Origin: Prionace glauca
Taxonomy: Eukaryota; Chordata; Chondrichthyes; Carcharhiniformes; Carcharhinidae
DNA length: 64,000 bases
Direction: 5' to 3'
Assembly (NCBI GenBank): GCA_037974335.1
Contig: CM075760.1
Location: 37,085,609-37,149,608 of the forward strand
Positions 1 through 11,393 of the stretch are shown piece by piece (within the stretch, counting starts at the first letter, position 1; each line of letters begins with the position of its first letter). The translations under genes and the position numbers were made by a program. A model generated the notes under the pieces. The model did not search any database and was not told where the DNA came from. It saw nothing but the letters and a program-made list of their open reading frames with translations.

Positions 1-695
1 CAGGTGCAGCAGGTGGTCAGGAAGGTGAATGGGATGCTGGCCTTCATAGCGAAGGGGATTGAATATAAAAGTAGGGAGGTCTTGCTGCAGCTGTATAGGG
101 CATTGGTGAGGCCGCAGCTGGAGTACTGTGTGCAGTTTTGGGCGCCGCACCTGCGCAAGGATGTTTTGGCCCTGGAGGGAGTGCAGAGGAGGTTTACTCG
201 GCTGATACCGGAGTTGAGGGGATTGAGCTATGAGGAGAGGCTGAATGAACTAGGCTTGTACTCGTTGGAGTTTAGAAGAATGAGGGGAGATCTCATTGAG
301 ACGTATAAGATGATGAATGGGATGGATAGGATAGAGGTGGAGAGACTGTTCCCGCTCAAAAAAGACAGTAGGACTAGGGGGCACAGCCTCAAGATAAAGG
401 GGGGGCGGTTTAGAACAGAGTTGAGGAGGAACTTCTTCACTCAAAGGGTGGTGAATCTCTGGAATTCTCTGCCCATTGAAGTGGTGGAGGCTGCCTCGCT
501 AAATATTTTTAAGAAACGGGTTGATGGGTTTTTGATAAGAGAAGGGATTAAGGGTTATGGGGAGAGGGCGGGAAGGTGGAGCTGAGTCACGACAGATCAG
601 CCATGATCTTATTGAATGGCGGGGCAGGCTCGAGGGGCCGGATGGCCTACTCCTGCTCCTATTTCTTATGTTCTTATGTTCTTATGTTCTTATGT
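1..695 (+). mobile_element. CR1-type LINE, 3' part (cut by window start)
   Basis: An open frame of 193 codons (4-585) encodes the C-terminal part of a non-LTR reverse transcriptase. The motifs LVRPQLEYCVQFWAP, GVQRRFTRLIPE and WNSLPIEVVEAASLNIFKKR are typical of CR1/L2-group LINEs. It is followed by a short 3' UTR ending in (TTCTTATG)n at about 663-695, the kind of microsatellite tail CR1 elements carry. The element starts before the window. The open frame suggests a relatively young copy. Confidence 0.85.
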
Positions 696-1404
696 CTTTT
701 TTCATAGTTCACATTTGTTGATGACTGAGGAGGACAATTTATTGAGAGGTTGATTCAACCCTAAGTGTTGTCAATGAAGCTATCAGTTGTTTTGTAATTT
801 TTCCTTTTCTGTGTCATGAAAGAGACCGAGAATTTTTTGATGGAGAGCTTAGTTCCCCCAAATGTTGTAGTCTCTGACCTGATGTTAGTGTCGAATGTCT
901 TACTGAGATTCACCAATTTATGGGTATGATATGTATATCTCTATACATATCATATCTCTATACATATCTCTATATAGATATACATATCTCTATACATACC
1001 ATACCCATACATTCCCCTGCCCATAGATGGTGATACCCATCACCCCAACACAAACAAAACACTGCGCTTCAGCTTAATCCCGGTCTTCAAGCAGATGAGT
1101 AACAAAATTGTCATCCTATCAAAGGCCTGTCCCGTAATGTTATGATTGAGATACACCTACAGATGTTGCCGTCTCTTCTATCCGCCTTATCTTCGGATAG
1201 TGTGATGTTTCTGAATCATGAATCTCCTGTGGAATGGAACCTATCTTCTGGCAGAGAAAAAGAAGGTCATAAATATTCAGAAAGTTGATATTTATTTTCA
1301 TCAATTGCCAAACATTTACAAAGATGCCCAATTGTGTTCATTAGTTATCATCCATTCATAAACATTGATATGTTGATGTTTTAATTTAAGGGATATGGAC
1401 GTTG
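696..1404. other. Intergenic, no gene seen; AT-rich repeat
   Basis: No gene or known element is recognised. Positions about 928-1012 are a simple repeat of TATACATATC/TCTCTATACATA units. The small open frames here lack any family resemblance. Confidence 0.6.
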
Positions 1405-1945
1405 CTGGCCTAGTCAGTATTTGTTGCCTATTCCTCACTGCCTTTAGTAAACTGGTGGTAAGCTACCTTCTTGAATTGCTGCAGACCCTGTGGTGTAGAT
1501 ATCCATACGGTCCTGTTACACAGGGAGTTCTAGGATCTCGGTCCCGTGACAGTGATGGAAGGATGATACATTTCTACATCAGGTATATGACTGACTTGGA
1601 GGGGAATTTATAGGTGGTATTCCCTGGTAACTGTTACCCCTGTCCTTGCAGATGGCAACCCACCGTGTGGCTGCCTAAGGAGCCTTGGTGAGGTTCGGAA
1701 GTGAAACTTGTAGATGGTACATAATGATGCTCTGTGTGGTGGAGGGAGTGGGCATTTGGAAATGTTATTCCTGTCAAGCCGGCTGCTTTGGCCTGAATGG
1801 GATGAAGATTTTTGAATGTTGTTTGAGCTGTACTTATTCAAGTAAGTGGAGACAACTCTTTTTGTCTCCTAACATGTGTCGTGCAGCTGGCGCACAGGTT
1901 TGGGGAGTTAGGAGGCGGGTTACTCACAGCAGGCTGAGCTGATAT
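1405..1945 (-). mobile_element. LINE fragment (second LINE family), reverse transcriptase C-terminal region
   Basis: On the minus strand a decayed frame reads with the landmarks of a LINE reverse transcriptase C-terminus common in shark genomes: RVTH..LTP, then CTIYK, then SPRLLRQ, then a 3' untranslated part. The frame is broken. The same family recurs at 10010-10235 and 20140-20540 (minus) and 22018-22190 (plus). Confidence 0.65.
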
Positions 1946-2204
1946 TCCAGCTGGAGCATGTATATACCCAGCTAACACAGCGATTAGACAATGGTAACCT
2001 CGAAGATGTTGTTAGTTATTGATTCAGTGTTGCAATATCATTGAGTGACAAGGGGCAACGGTCAGATTCCCCCTTTTTGGAGGTGATCATCGCCTGACGC
2101 CAATATTACCAATAATTCTCCATTCACAAAAATAAATAGGAAAAATTCACAAAAGTAAATAAATAAAAAATAAATAAATCCTCAAAAATAAATAATAGTA
2201 GGAG

Positions 2205-2764
2205 GCATTACTATTTAAAGGGCGAAAAGCTGCAGCATGTACGGAGCAGAGGGACCAGGGGGTTATTGTGCATGAGTCGCAAAAACCCAGTCTGCAGGTG
2301 CAGCAGGTGGTCAGGAAGGCAAATGTGATGTTGGCCTTCATAGCGAGGGGGATAGAATATAAAAGAAGGGGGGTTTTGCTGCAATTGTATAGGGTACTGG
2401 TGAGGCCACAGCTGGAGTACTGTGTGCAGTTTTGGTCGCCGCACTTGTGCAAGGATATTTTGACCTTGGAGGGAGTGCAGAGGAGGTTCACTAGGCTGAT
2501 ACCAGAGATGAGGGGGTTAGACTATGAAGAGAGGCTGAATATACTGGGTTTGTACTCATTGGAATTTAGAAGGATGAGGGGGGATCTTACAGAGACGTAT
2601 GAGATAATGAAGGGGATGGATAGGGGAGAAGTAGAGAGATTCTTCCCGCTCAAAAAGGACAGCAGGACTAGAGGGCACAGCCTCAAGATAAGGAGGGGGG
2701 CGGCAGTTTAGAATGGAGTTGAGGAAGAACTTCTTCAGTCAAAGGGTGGTGAATCTCTGGAATT
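2205..2764 (+). mobile_element. CR1-type LINE fragment
   Basis: Second copy of the family at the window start, with an open frame at 2268-2711 containing LVRPQLEYCVQFWSP and GVQRRFTRLIPEMRG. It stops inside the region coding for the QRVVNLWN motif and is joined directly to unrelated sequence near 2764, so the 3' end is missing. Confidence 0.8.
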
Positions 2765-2778
2765 AAATTGAATTAAAT

Positions 2779-2935
2779 TGAGATTAAATCCGACCATGGC
2801 AGCTGGTGGAATTTGAATTCAATCAATAAATCTTGATTCATACTGATAGCGACGAGATAACCCTCTGATTCCCCAATGAAGGACATCTGCCATCCCTACT
2901 TGGCCTCAGCAAGGTGTATCTCAAGATGGACCGCC
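2779..2935 (+). mobile_element. SINE-like repeat fragment ('GGAATTTGAATTCAAT' family)
   Basis: Matches the copies at 11983-12185 and 44080-44347 (plus) and 4630-4940 and 27637-27900 (minus): a GGAATTTGAATTCAAT block, then TCTGATTCCCCAATG, then AAGGA..TCTGCC. The family is abundant in sharks. It probably has a tRNA-derived head, because some copies keep a decayed box-B-like GGGTTCGAATCC region. Confidence 0.55.
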
Positions 2936-3229
2936 ATATATATAACTGGGCAATACCACACCACTCAGCTGAAAAGGAATTAAATACCGGAAATAAATGT
3001 TGTTCTTTCCAGGGACCCCCACGTCCCGTGGAAGAATTAAGTGAAAAAAAACACCAGCCTACATATTTATGCAGTATAAGACATATCACCTCTCTGAATC
3101 AACTCTCACAATCTGCCTGTATTTATTTCTATCCATCCATCACAGTGTATTGTTGGGTTGGAGAGATCATCATTGTTACTAACAAGGTGCCAGAGAATCT
3201 GGGTAGCTTTTTTTTCCAATGAAATGGGA

Positions 3230-4320
3230 AGCATTTATGTAGGTTTACAGCTTTAAAAAATAATAATTAAGTTGCCTCGAGTTGTTGCTGGGCAGATTTG
3301 TTTATAAATAGGCTCTATTGACAATGCTAAGAGTTTGAAGTTGGCTTGCAGCCAACTGTTCAGTACTGAGGAAACAGATCTTTGACTTACTGAACAAACA
3401 CCGTCAGATGCTTCCTGTAAATATCTTGGGGTTGGACTGCTGCCAAATACTGCGTGGGACAGATTAACGTGAATATGTAAGGATTAAATGGGATTTATCC
3501 AGTTATACAATAAATGCTTGATTCCCATAATAAAGAAAGGTTTTTAAATGGTATTCCTTCCAAGCAAATATTTTAAAGGGCTGCACTGTGATTAAACAGT
3601 ATGGGGAACGAGGAAATTGGCCAGATGCTATTTCATTTGTCTATCTTCCAAATAAATGTCCTTCCAACAATTAAAGTTACTTTGTGAGTAACTTCATGAC
3701 GTGGAAGAAAGAGATTTTGACCTCCCCACCCCCAAAGTCCAATGAGATCAGTGCAATGGCCCCAAAATGAAAATAATTAAAAGTAAAATAAAATCATACA
3801 ATTGTCTTGAAAAGCGCGGATTCCTGGAATATTCTAAGTGTTCTGCACCTCTTTAAAAAGACAACCTCTCTTATCCCTGATCGGCACCATGTTCTGTTGT
3901 CCAGCATAATCTGGTTTCGATTATTTAACTGTCGCTCTCATAGCTGCCAATGAGTGAAGAAACGGCCTGGTTTAGTGGAAGACAAAACATTTATTTTTGT
4001 GATATTGTGCAATATGCCACAAAGTCCTAATATCCTGAGTTCCCACTACCAGTGAATGTTCTACAGCCGGTGGCCAATAAAATGAGCAGCAGTGATTTGG
4101 ATGTTGACAAAGAGCTTTCCTGATCACCGTGTCCATTCGGATTCTATAAATCCTCTGTCAAAGGTTGATGTCGATGTCATGTTTCCCTGTCAATTCAATT
4201 AATTATAAGTCAACCAGTTTTCTTTCAGTGTTAATTTTCACAGGATAAAGGAGCCGTTGGGGAAATCTAACGTGTAATATTGCATAACATGAGGATTGTC
4301 CTTTTTGAATTAATTTGTGG
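3230..4320. other. Intergenic part of the segmental duplicate, no gene
   Basis: Unique-looking AT-rich DNA whose only recognisable content is homology to 12540-13500 upstream of the functional V gene. Confidence 0.6.
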
Positions 4321-4325
4321 ATGTC

Positions 4326-4622
4326 ACAGTGGCATATATGTTAGGGCTTCTGCCTCAAAGCACCAGGATACCCGGGTTCAACTCCCAGTTTGGGTCTGTC
4401 TGTGTGGAGTCTGCATATTCTCCAATTGCCTGCTCATTTACTCACATTGTTCAAGGATATGCCGCTTAGGTTGATCCACGATGATGAATTGTCCAATCGT
4501 GTCAAGAGAATTAGCAGGGAATATAAGTGGGGTGATGGGGATAGACTTGGATGGGAATGTTGTGGGTTTGGGCCTGATAGGCCAAAAGGCCTTCTTCTGC
4601 TCTGTAATGATTCTATGACATG
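4326..4622 (+). mobile_element. HE1-like tRNA-derived SINE
   Basis: Carries the marks of the shark HE1-type SINE: a tRNA-like head with box-B-like CCCGGGTTCAACTCCC, then GTCTGTGTGGAGTCTGCA, then a 3' part ending in GGCCTTCTTCTGC...ATGATTCTATGA. Other copies are at 21572-21900 (minus), 42155-42310, 47908-48198 and 53988-54290. Confidence 0.75.
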
Positions 4623-4629
4623 GGCACCT

Positions 4630-4940
4630 TTGGTTGATCAGAATTTATTGCCTACTTCTTGTCCGAGGGCAGTGAGAGCCAATCACATTGCTGTGGTTCT
4701 TGGATCACACATAGGCCAGACCAGGTAAGGACGGCAGATTCCCTTCTCTAAAATACATTAGTGAAGCAGGTAGGTTTTTACACAATCGACAATGATATCA
4801 TGACCATAAGTGGATTGTTATTTCCAGATGCTTTTTTTACTGAATTTAAATCCCACCATCTGTGGTGGTTGGATTCGAAGTCAGGTCCTGAGAACATTAG
4901 TTAAGTTTGTGCATTAATTGCCTCGCGATAACATTAGGCC
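4630..4940 (-). mobile_element. SINE-like repeat, minus-strand copy
   Basis: Reverse orientation of the family at 2779-2935. On the plus strand it reads TTATTGCCTACTTCTTG...GGCCAGACCAGGTAAGGACGG..., then a decayed ATTCGAAGTC region, then GTTAAG. It sits directly behind the HE1-like SINE and interrupts the segmental duplicate. Confidence 0.6.
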
Positions 4941-5344
4941 ATTTCTTCCCTCCTTCTTGTATCCAGTCCCAAATTACAGTGACAGCTACCCACACCTGAA
5001 ATAAAATTATTCCAGCAATTAGTTACATAAATCGATAATAATTGTTCAAATGGATTATATTTATGCTGCAATGTGCAAATCAGACTGACGTTTTTACTCT
5101 GATAAGGTAATGTCATTTTCTTTATGTCTATTCTCTTGTGAAGGGGGGTACAGAATTAAGGGACTTGATTTACAATCAAAGTGTTTTTTTCTCTATAACA
5201 GAGGCTCAAATATAATTTCACCTTTTGGAGTGGCAGAGACGTTCCAATGGATTTCACTCTTTCTGCCTCAGTGTTAGTTTGTCTGTTGAATATTCCAGTG
5301 TCAGCAATCAATTCACTGGGAATAATCCTCGGTGTTTTTTGATA

Positions 5345-5650
5345 TATTTTATTTGATTTATTATTATCACACATATTCGTACACAGTCTTGCGCACTATA
5401 CAGACGGAGCATACCGTGCATAGAGAAGGAAGGGAGAGAGTGAAGAATATTATGTTGTAGTCATAGCTCGGGTCTAGAAAAATATCAATTTAATGCGAGG
5501 TAGCTCCATTCAAAAATCTGATTGCAGCTGTAAAGAAATTGTTTCTGAGTCGGTTTGTAGTGTTTTCAGACTTTGTTTTTTACCTAGTTCCCGATGGAAA
5601 AATGTGAGAGAGTGTGTCCGGGGTGAGGTGTGTTTTCTTTTCATAGTTTT
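5345..5650 (+). mobile_element. Dispersed repeat inserted in the VH pseudogene
   Basis: Lies between the intron match and the V-exon match of the pseudogene and has no counterpart in the functional V. It has the look of a repeat common in shark genomes (ATTTGATTTATTATTATCAC at its start, CTTGCGCACTATACAGAC, GGTAGCTCCATTCAAAAATC). I cannot name its class. Confidence 0.6.
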
Positions 5651-5892
5651 TTTTTAAAGTGTCGAATCGGAGTTTGTGTTGACTCAGCCAGAGGCAGAAA
5701 CCGGGCATCCCTGAGGCTCCCTGAGACTGAGCTGTAAAGACAAAGTGTTCAATATGGTCAGCAACTGGATGGTCTGGGTCCGACCCGTCCCTGATAGGGT
5801 TTATAGTCTCTCCTTCAGTATGATAGTCTTGGATCAACCCACAATTCCTCCGCCCCAGAGATTCAGAATCAATTTATTCCACCCAAAGACGC

Positions 5893-6046
5893 TTAAAACA
5901 ACGTGAAGAGAAATTGATGGACAGTCTCGGGACATCTGGACTCGAAACGTCAGCTGTTCCCTCTCCTTACAAATATTGCCAGGCCTGCTGAGATTTTCCA
6001 GCATTTTCTCTTTGGGTTTGAATTCCAGAATCCACAGATTTGTTTT
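5893..6046 (+). mobile_element. Dispersed repeat inserted in framework 3 of the VH pseudogene
   Basis: Contains CTCGAAACGTCAGCTGTTCC, GCCAGGCCTGCTGAGATTTT and CCAGCATTTTCTCTTTGGG, a repeat end common in elasmobranch DNA. Related pieces lie at 6320-6400 and 10280-10400 (reverse) and 51170-51240. It separates two framework-3 matches. Confidence 0.6.
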
Positions 6047-6099
6047 TAAACTTCAAACAACATCTTCTCTTTGCAAATAACTATAAACCGAGTATTCCT

Positions 6100-6760
6100 A
6101 TCTTTCTCCTGTCTGTCCTACACAGACTCCAGTTCCATGTGATGAAAATAGCCCTTCACCACCACTGAAATATCCGAGAAATCCACCCAGTTGTATTAAA
6201 CCTGCAGTGGAAAGTCACCCATCCGGAGGGCAGGTTTCAGCAAGATGGTTCACAATCACCAATTAATGTTAACTTTGTCAGTGACGCTCGCATCCAGAGA
6301 TTCAATAAAATCAGTGTAAATTGCTGCAGATTCCGGAAATCTAAAACTAAAACAGCAACAGTGCTACTCAGGATCTCAATGGGTATCATCAGAGAGAGAG
6401 AACCAGATTCGTATTTAACATCAATGCCAGGATGTAAAATCTCTTGATATAATTATGAACAGCAAGTCTGTTCTGTCCAATATCCGACCCAAATCCTCAT
6501 TTGTCAAATAAAATCGCAAATTTGTTGGCCATTTATCACAACCGGGTTTGTGGGAGTTTGTGGTACGTAACTTACCTGGTTAGTTACAACATGAGAACAG
6601 CGAGTAAATTCAGCAAAGGTACCTCAGTGAGTTTTAATAACTTTGGGGCGACATGAGGTCGGGTAAAATGTTCTATACATTCAAATTCCCCCATAATTTG
6701 TAATACTTTGGAATCGCTGAGATTAATGTGAATATAATCACTGCTCTGCCTGATCATAGC
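6100..6760. other. Intergenic, no gene seen
   Basis: Apart from a small repeat piece at about 6320-6400, nothing is recognisable. I looked for D, J or constant-region remnants of a second cluster behind the VH pseudogene and found none I could support. Confidence 0.5.
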
Positions 6761-6764
6761 AGCA

Positions 6765-7225
6765 TAAAATCATAGAATCCCTACAGTTCAACATGGTCAT
6801 TCGGTCCAATAACTCTGCAGCGGGCTCTCCAGCAGAGCATCCTACCTAGGCAAGCTTTCATCCGATCCCGGCAACCACACATATTCACAGGCTAATCCCC
6901 CGAACCTACACATTATTGGACACTAACAGGAAATTTAGCATAGACAATTTACATTGGGCCTGGGAAGGATGCTCTGCCGGATAGCAGACTTGATGAACCA
7001 AATGCTCTACTTCTGCACTGTAGGGATTCTATGATTCTACTTTGCACATCATTGGGCGCTAAGGGGCAATTTATCACAGCCAATCCACCTACCCTGCACA
7101 TCCTGGGACTGTGGAAGGAAACTGGAGCACTCGGAGGGAACTCACATGGATATGGGTAGAATGTGAAAACCACACACAGTCACCCAATGTTAGAATCGAA
7201 CCCGCTTCCCTGTCGCCTGTGAGGG
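6765..7225 (-). mobile_element. Two fused or nested minus-strand HE1-like SINE fragments
   Basis: Plus-strand reading gives ATAGAATCCCTACAGTTCAACATGG at the start, a second tail-like CTGCACTGTAGGGATTCTATGATTC at about 7012, then GGGGCAATTTATCACAGCCAATCCACC...GGACTGTGGAAGGAAACTGGAGCA and a decayed tRNA-like end near 7195-7215. The two tail motifs in opposite orientation suggest one copy inserted beside another. Confidence 0.55.
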
Positions 7226-7987
7226 AGCAAAAATAATTTTATCTCTTCGTGATAACCACATTTTTTATTCTTCCCTCGTGTGAGTGTGATCACTATTTGT
7301 GAAGGAATATTTCAGACATCAGATCTGTTTTTTATTTAACTTGTCGAGTTTAAACAGATTAAATCCTGAATCAGATTATCATTCAGTGGAATATCAGCCT
7401 GTTCACAGATACTTTATTAATTGTGACATCAGAACTTTCAGAACTAATTCTGAAATGAAATGTCTTATTTTATTGTAGTTAAGTACAGCCGGAGTTATGA
7501 ATGTTCAAAAAGTTTTATTCATATTGAACCAACTGTTAAAATTCTTAAAATAAATCGCTATTTTGAGTTGAAACTGATCAATAAGTGACGGTTTATCTGG
7601 TTTTTCTGTCATGAACATTTCATTGTAAACAGTGAGGTATTTATGTAAATAAATACAAGAATAGTAATTCCAAATGAGATTGTTGACTGACAAAAACACA
7701 ACAAATATTTCCCCACCAACACAGAGCAGAAATAGAGACAATCATGCAAATCAATCAACGGATTCCAGTAATGGTTGTTTTTCAACATTATTTATTCACC
7801 AGTTATGTGAGGAAAAATATCATGATGATATCTATGTTCAGAATTAGGAAATAATCCATCTGATCCCAAAATGTAATGACACAGAAAACACAGAACATCT
7901 CCTGTGTTTCATCTCTTTCTCTGTCTTTCTCCTGTCTGGTTCTGCGTCTTGTCTCTCCACGATGGTTCATCGTCTTCACTCCACAGC
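7226..7987. other. Intergenic, no gene seen; one isolated octamer
   Basis: No coding or repeat family is recognised. The octamer ATGCAAAT occurs at 7744-7751 with no immunoglobulin gene near it on either strand, so it is probably chance. Confidence 0.5.
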
Positions 7988-8066
7988 AAAAGAACATAAG
8001 AACGTAAGAAATGGGAGCAGGAGTAGGCCATCTAGCCCCTCGAGCCTGCCCCGGGCTCGATAAAAT
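7988..8066 (-). mobile_element. CR1-type LINE, short 3' end
   Basis: Reverse of the family tail: AACATAAGAACGTAAGAAAT, then GGAGCAGGAGTAGGCCATCT, then CCTCGAGCCTGCCC. Only the 3' untranslated end is present. Confidence 0.75.
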
Positions 8067-8239
8067 CAATGTTTGCCCAATGTATTCTCTCAGCCACAGG
8101 TACAGGTTTCTAAAAGAATATAATTCAATAAATTGGAATCCATGACTGAGATTTACTCTAAAAGATCTCTTGAGAAATCAATGATCTTGAAATGCTTGAA
8201 ACATTTTCTCCTGCACCTCACCTCGGTTCCACCTGGTGA

Positions 8240-9180
8240 TAAGGATTCAATGTGGAATCTTTCCCTATATTTAGCCGGTGTTGTCCCTGTCCTTGGAGTA
8301 TTTGACTGGACAGAGTAGAGGAATATTTACTCTGCGTCTGAACTCATTGTTCCTGGTTTATGAATGGTTGATATATCTTTGTCAGGGAAGATTTAATCCA
8401 TATCGAATCTCTGCTGTACCTAGACTGGGTGTGTTTTGTGGAACTGTGTGGACGGCTCTTTCCCCAATACCTAACACTAATTTAAACCTGCCTCCTGGAT
8501 CTCGGAAGGAAGAGTGCAGGAGAGTTTTTACATAGAAGAGTGTCCATGCTCTTTCTGCCTTAATTTTGTTTGAACAGATTTATAGACGGAGTTTTACTCT
8601 GTTTATAGACAGTATAATGTTGTAAGAACGTTTGAATTGGATAGTTTAGAGGGAGATTCTCTTTGCATCTCACTCATGCTATTCCTGATGTAGGAGTTAT
8701 TAATTTGCCAGTACAGAGGGGACTTTGCATTCTGCAGCGAACCCCATGTTACTCCTGTCCTGTAAGATTTTGATGGGAGAGTCGGCCGTCTTTACAAATT
8801 TCATGGGGATTGAACCAGTATCTTTATATTACAGTAAATTTACCCTGTGTCAGCTCGTATTATGAGCCATGCCTTCGTTTATTTTCCCCTGGACCCTAAC
8901 TCATTCTATCTTGCATGTAGAATGTTATGTTATCTGTCTTTGCACATAGTAAATTGGATATATTATCTGTCTGTACTAAATTAGACGCTGTCCCTGCTTA
9001 TATTGTATGTCACTATGTTTCTGTTTATATTAAACGAGACATTGTCTCTGTTTATATTAATTTAGATCTCTCTCTGTTTGTATCAAAGTCGATGCAATCT
9101 TATTTCTGCAATTGTCCATATCCACGTTTATATTGTATTAGACATGGTCTCAGTTTTTACTGCACTGGTCAATGCAGTAA
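8240..9180 (+). repeat. Degenerate tandem repeats (two types)
   Basis: From 8240 to about 8905, decayed units share TTTACTCTG..TCTGAAC, GTTCCTG and GAGTATTTGACTGGACAGAG and resemble a roughly 65-70-bp repeat common in sharks. From about 8905 to 9180 a shorter unit recurs (TCTGTTTATATTAA..TTAGA.. about every 30 bp). No coding content. Confidence 0.5.
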
Positions 9181-10009
9181 TGATTAAAGTGGCTGGGAGA
9201 ACACAATTCTCTGCATCCTTCTGCAAGGACAAACCGTGTGAGGTTTTGGACACTGGAAAAGAAATCTGAAATCTACTTCTGCTGGCTGCAGTGAAAGTGG
9301 ATATCAAGTCCTGTGTAGCATTCACTGTCAATGAAGAACAAAAAAACAAAGAAAATAACAGCACAATAAAATACTGGTGATCCAATACTGCCCGTTTCTG
9401 GATCTTGCCTGATAACAATCTTTTTTATCCCAACATATTATCTCTTCTTCTCACAAAACCGTGAAGTAAAACAAACCTAATTCAAAGAGAGGCATAGTTA
9501 GTGCAGGAACAAAATTGCCACAGTGAAATATATATAGAGTGAGTATCAAATATTACATAACCAGAGAGAATGCCGTGTGCAATGTAAACTGAGCTCTGGT
9601 CTAGCAGAGTATTAACAGAGCCAGGCTGTATTTTAAGATAAACAGGGGCCTGGTTCAAGAAAATAGTAATGTGTTAGTGCCGAGTGCCATGTGGGGATGG
9701 TCAAATGCCAAATTCCAATCAGACCCATATCCCGTGAAAGAAACAGTTTTAAAAATAACATTGTCAAGGAGAATAAAACTGAGGCAGTATCTCGCACAGT
9801 TTTACTGATATAGGAAATTCTTAGACATGAACTGAGACAGTGCTGAGTAATTAATGATACGAATAAGGAGAATATAAAAAAAAGTTCAGAAAGATCGTAA
9901 TTATTTTCACCAATTACCATCCATTTGCAATTTAATAATTTCATTCACCAGATCTCATTCATATATAATGAGGAATATATTTACAATTACTCTGTGACAA
10001 GAAAGCGAC
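9181..10009. other. Intergenic, no gene seen
   Basis: AT-rich DNA with small unsupported open frames on the minus strand (9128-9418, 9633-9944). No known repeat recognised. Confidence 0.5.
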
Positions 10010-10235
10010 GTTGCCTCGGCCTCCATTTATTCCCCATTGCTAATTGCATTCGGTAAGCTGGTGGTGAACCGCCTTATTCAATTGCTGCAGAACCTGCAGT
10101 GTAGGTACACCGTGCTCTTAGGGAGGGTGTTCCTGGACTCCGACGCAGCGTAAGTAAAGGAGTGGTCCAAGTGATGTTTGTGAGTGTCTTGGAGAGGAAT
10201 TTTCAGGCGAGGTTGTTCCAATTCCCCAGTTATCA
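10010..10235 (-). mobile_element. LINE fragment (same family as 1405-1945)
   Basis: Plus-strand reading TTTATTCCCCATTGC...GTGGTGAACCGCCTTATTCAATTGCTGCAG...GGGAGGGTGTTCCTGGACTC is the reverse of the 3' coding end of the second LINE family. Short and broken. Confidence 0.6.
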
Positions 10236-10279
10236 TCAATTCATACAGATAAACAATTAGTTCACCAATTATGTTCATC

Positions 10280-10400
10280 AGTTTGATAAAAGCAAAATAC
10301 TGCAGATTCTGGAAACTGAAACAAAAATAATGAATGTTGGAAAAACTCAACGGGTCTGACATCATCTGTGGCGAGAGAATAGAGCCAACGTTTCGAGTCA
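10280..10400 (-). mobile_element. Dispersed repeat end
   Basis: Contains GCAAAATACTGCAGATTCTG, GAAACTGAAACAAAAATAAT and CAACGTTTCGAGTC, the reverse of the repeat piece found at 5893-6046. Confidence 0.5.
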
Positions 10401-10654
10401 GTGTGGTTTTTTTTGTTATTTGGAGGAAATTGAAGAGAGTGATGACATTGAGAAATGATGTGGGTGGATAGGGATTAGGATTTTTTTAGGATATAGTTCG
10501 TGATTGAGATATTGATTAGTTTAGGATGAAGAAGTTTGTTATGATATTTGGGATCACTCTGTGAATTGATGCAGCTTGTGTGTGTGTCTCGAAATAGTAT
10601 CTATTATTTCTGTTAGTCCCATCTCACAGGAAATTTATGCAACTTCCCTGACAA

Positions 10655-10850
10655 TAGCGTGCAGAACTTTCAGAATATTCCAGGAATCCCCGGTGTTCAT
10701 GTCAGTTTTATGATGTTGTTTTAATATTATTTCATGTCATTGCACCGATTTTACTTCACTGGGGAACTGGGCCCACCAACATCTCTCTCTCTCTCTCGCA
10801 TTTCATGAAGTGATTAATAAACAGACTTCAATTATTGGAATGAAATTCAA
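10655..10850 (-). repeat. Inverted-duplicate arm (partner 12940-13125)
   Basis: Reverse complement of 12940-13125 with only a few differences by eye, including a GAGAGAGA run, the block GGGCCCAGTTCCCCAG and the block ACCGGGGATTCCTGGAATAT. The arms are about 2.1 kb apart and enclose a CR1-type LINE. They are much more alike than either is to the older direct duplicate at 3640-3860. Confidence 0.8.
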
Positions 10851-10944
10851 AGTGATGATATAAATGAAACAACCTGTACTTCATGTGAAGTCACTGAATC
10901 TTTAAATTCCGATTCAGTATTACATTGTTTTGGCAAATAATGTG

Positions 10945-11393
10945 ACCTAAGAACATCAGAACATAAGAAATAGGAGCAGGAGTGGGCCATCTGGCCCTTC
11001 GAGCATGCCCCGCCATTCAATAAGATCATGGCTGATCTGTCGTGGCTCAGTTCCACCTTCCCGCCCTCTCCCCATAACCCTTAATCCCCTCGCTTATCAA
11101 AAACCCATCAACCCGCGTCTTAAAAATATTTAGCGAGGCAGCCTCCACCACTTCAACGGGCAGAGAATTCCAGAGATTCACCACCCTTTGAGTGAAGAAA
11201 TTCTTCCTCAACTCCGTTGGAAACCGCCCCACCTCCCTTTATCTTGAGGCTGTGCCCCCTAGCCCTACTATCCTTTCTGAGATGGAAGAGTCTCTCCACC
11301 TTTATCCAATCCATCCCATTCATCATCTTATACGTCTCAATGAGATCTCTCCTCATTCTTCTAAACTCCAACGAGTACAAGCCTAGTACAAGC
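10945..11393 (-). mobile_element. CR1-type LINE 3' part
   Basis: Reverse orientation of the family at the window start. It has the tail complement ACATAAGAAATAGGAGCAGG, then open minus frames that contain FFTQRVVNLWNSLPVEVVEA and GLYSLEFRRMRRDLIE-like stretches. Truncated at about 11393 within the reverse transcriptase C-terminus. Confidence 0.8.

Larger units (their letters stand above)
5230..6090 (+). pseudogene. VH pseudogene, split by two repeat insertions
   Basis: This is a broken immunoglobulin heavy-chain V segment. Positions 5240-5340 match the leader-V intron of the functional V (TCAGTGTTAGT...CAGCAAT...CCTCGGTGTTTTT). After an inserted repeat, 5659-5830 encodes EFVLTQPEAETGHP, then a stop (TGA in place of the GGA reading of the functional copy), then GSLRLSCKD and a framework-2-like WMVWVRPVP. 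A framework-3 remnant follows (RFRINLFHPKTLKTT), then after a second insertion another 22-base exact match to the functional framework 3 (CTTCAAACAACATCTTCTCT at about 6047). The leader exon, promoter and recombination signal are not recognisable. It has the same orientation as the working V, 8.4 kb downstream, and lies in a duplicate of that gene's 5' flank. It cannot make protein. Confidence 0.8.
2780..6095 (+). repeat. Segmental duplicate of the functional V upstream region (partner 12030-14670)
   Basis: Blocks line up in order and orientation with 12030-14670. Examples are 3110-3420 with 12360-12680, 3640-4210 with 12930-13490, 4960-5110 with 13600-13750, 5240-5340 with 14260-14350, and 5659-5800 with 14361-14510. 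The copy is interrupted by repeats at 4326-4940, 5345-5650 and 5893-6046 that the partner lacks. Divergence is substantial by eye, so the duplication is old. Confidence 0.75.

Noticed and set aside
6620-6680. Possible J-like remnant (ACTTTGGGGCGACATGAGG) behind the VH pseudogene
   Set aside because: Match to the J motif is short, has an in-frame stop, and no recombination signal is seen.
7744-7751. Octamer ATGCAAAT
   Set aside because: No V leader or TATA-like element near it on either strand.
9128-9418. 96-codon minus frame with a hydrophobic segment
   Set aside because: No family resemblance, no splice or promoter context.
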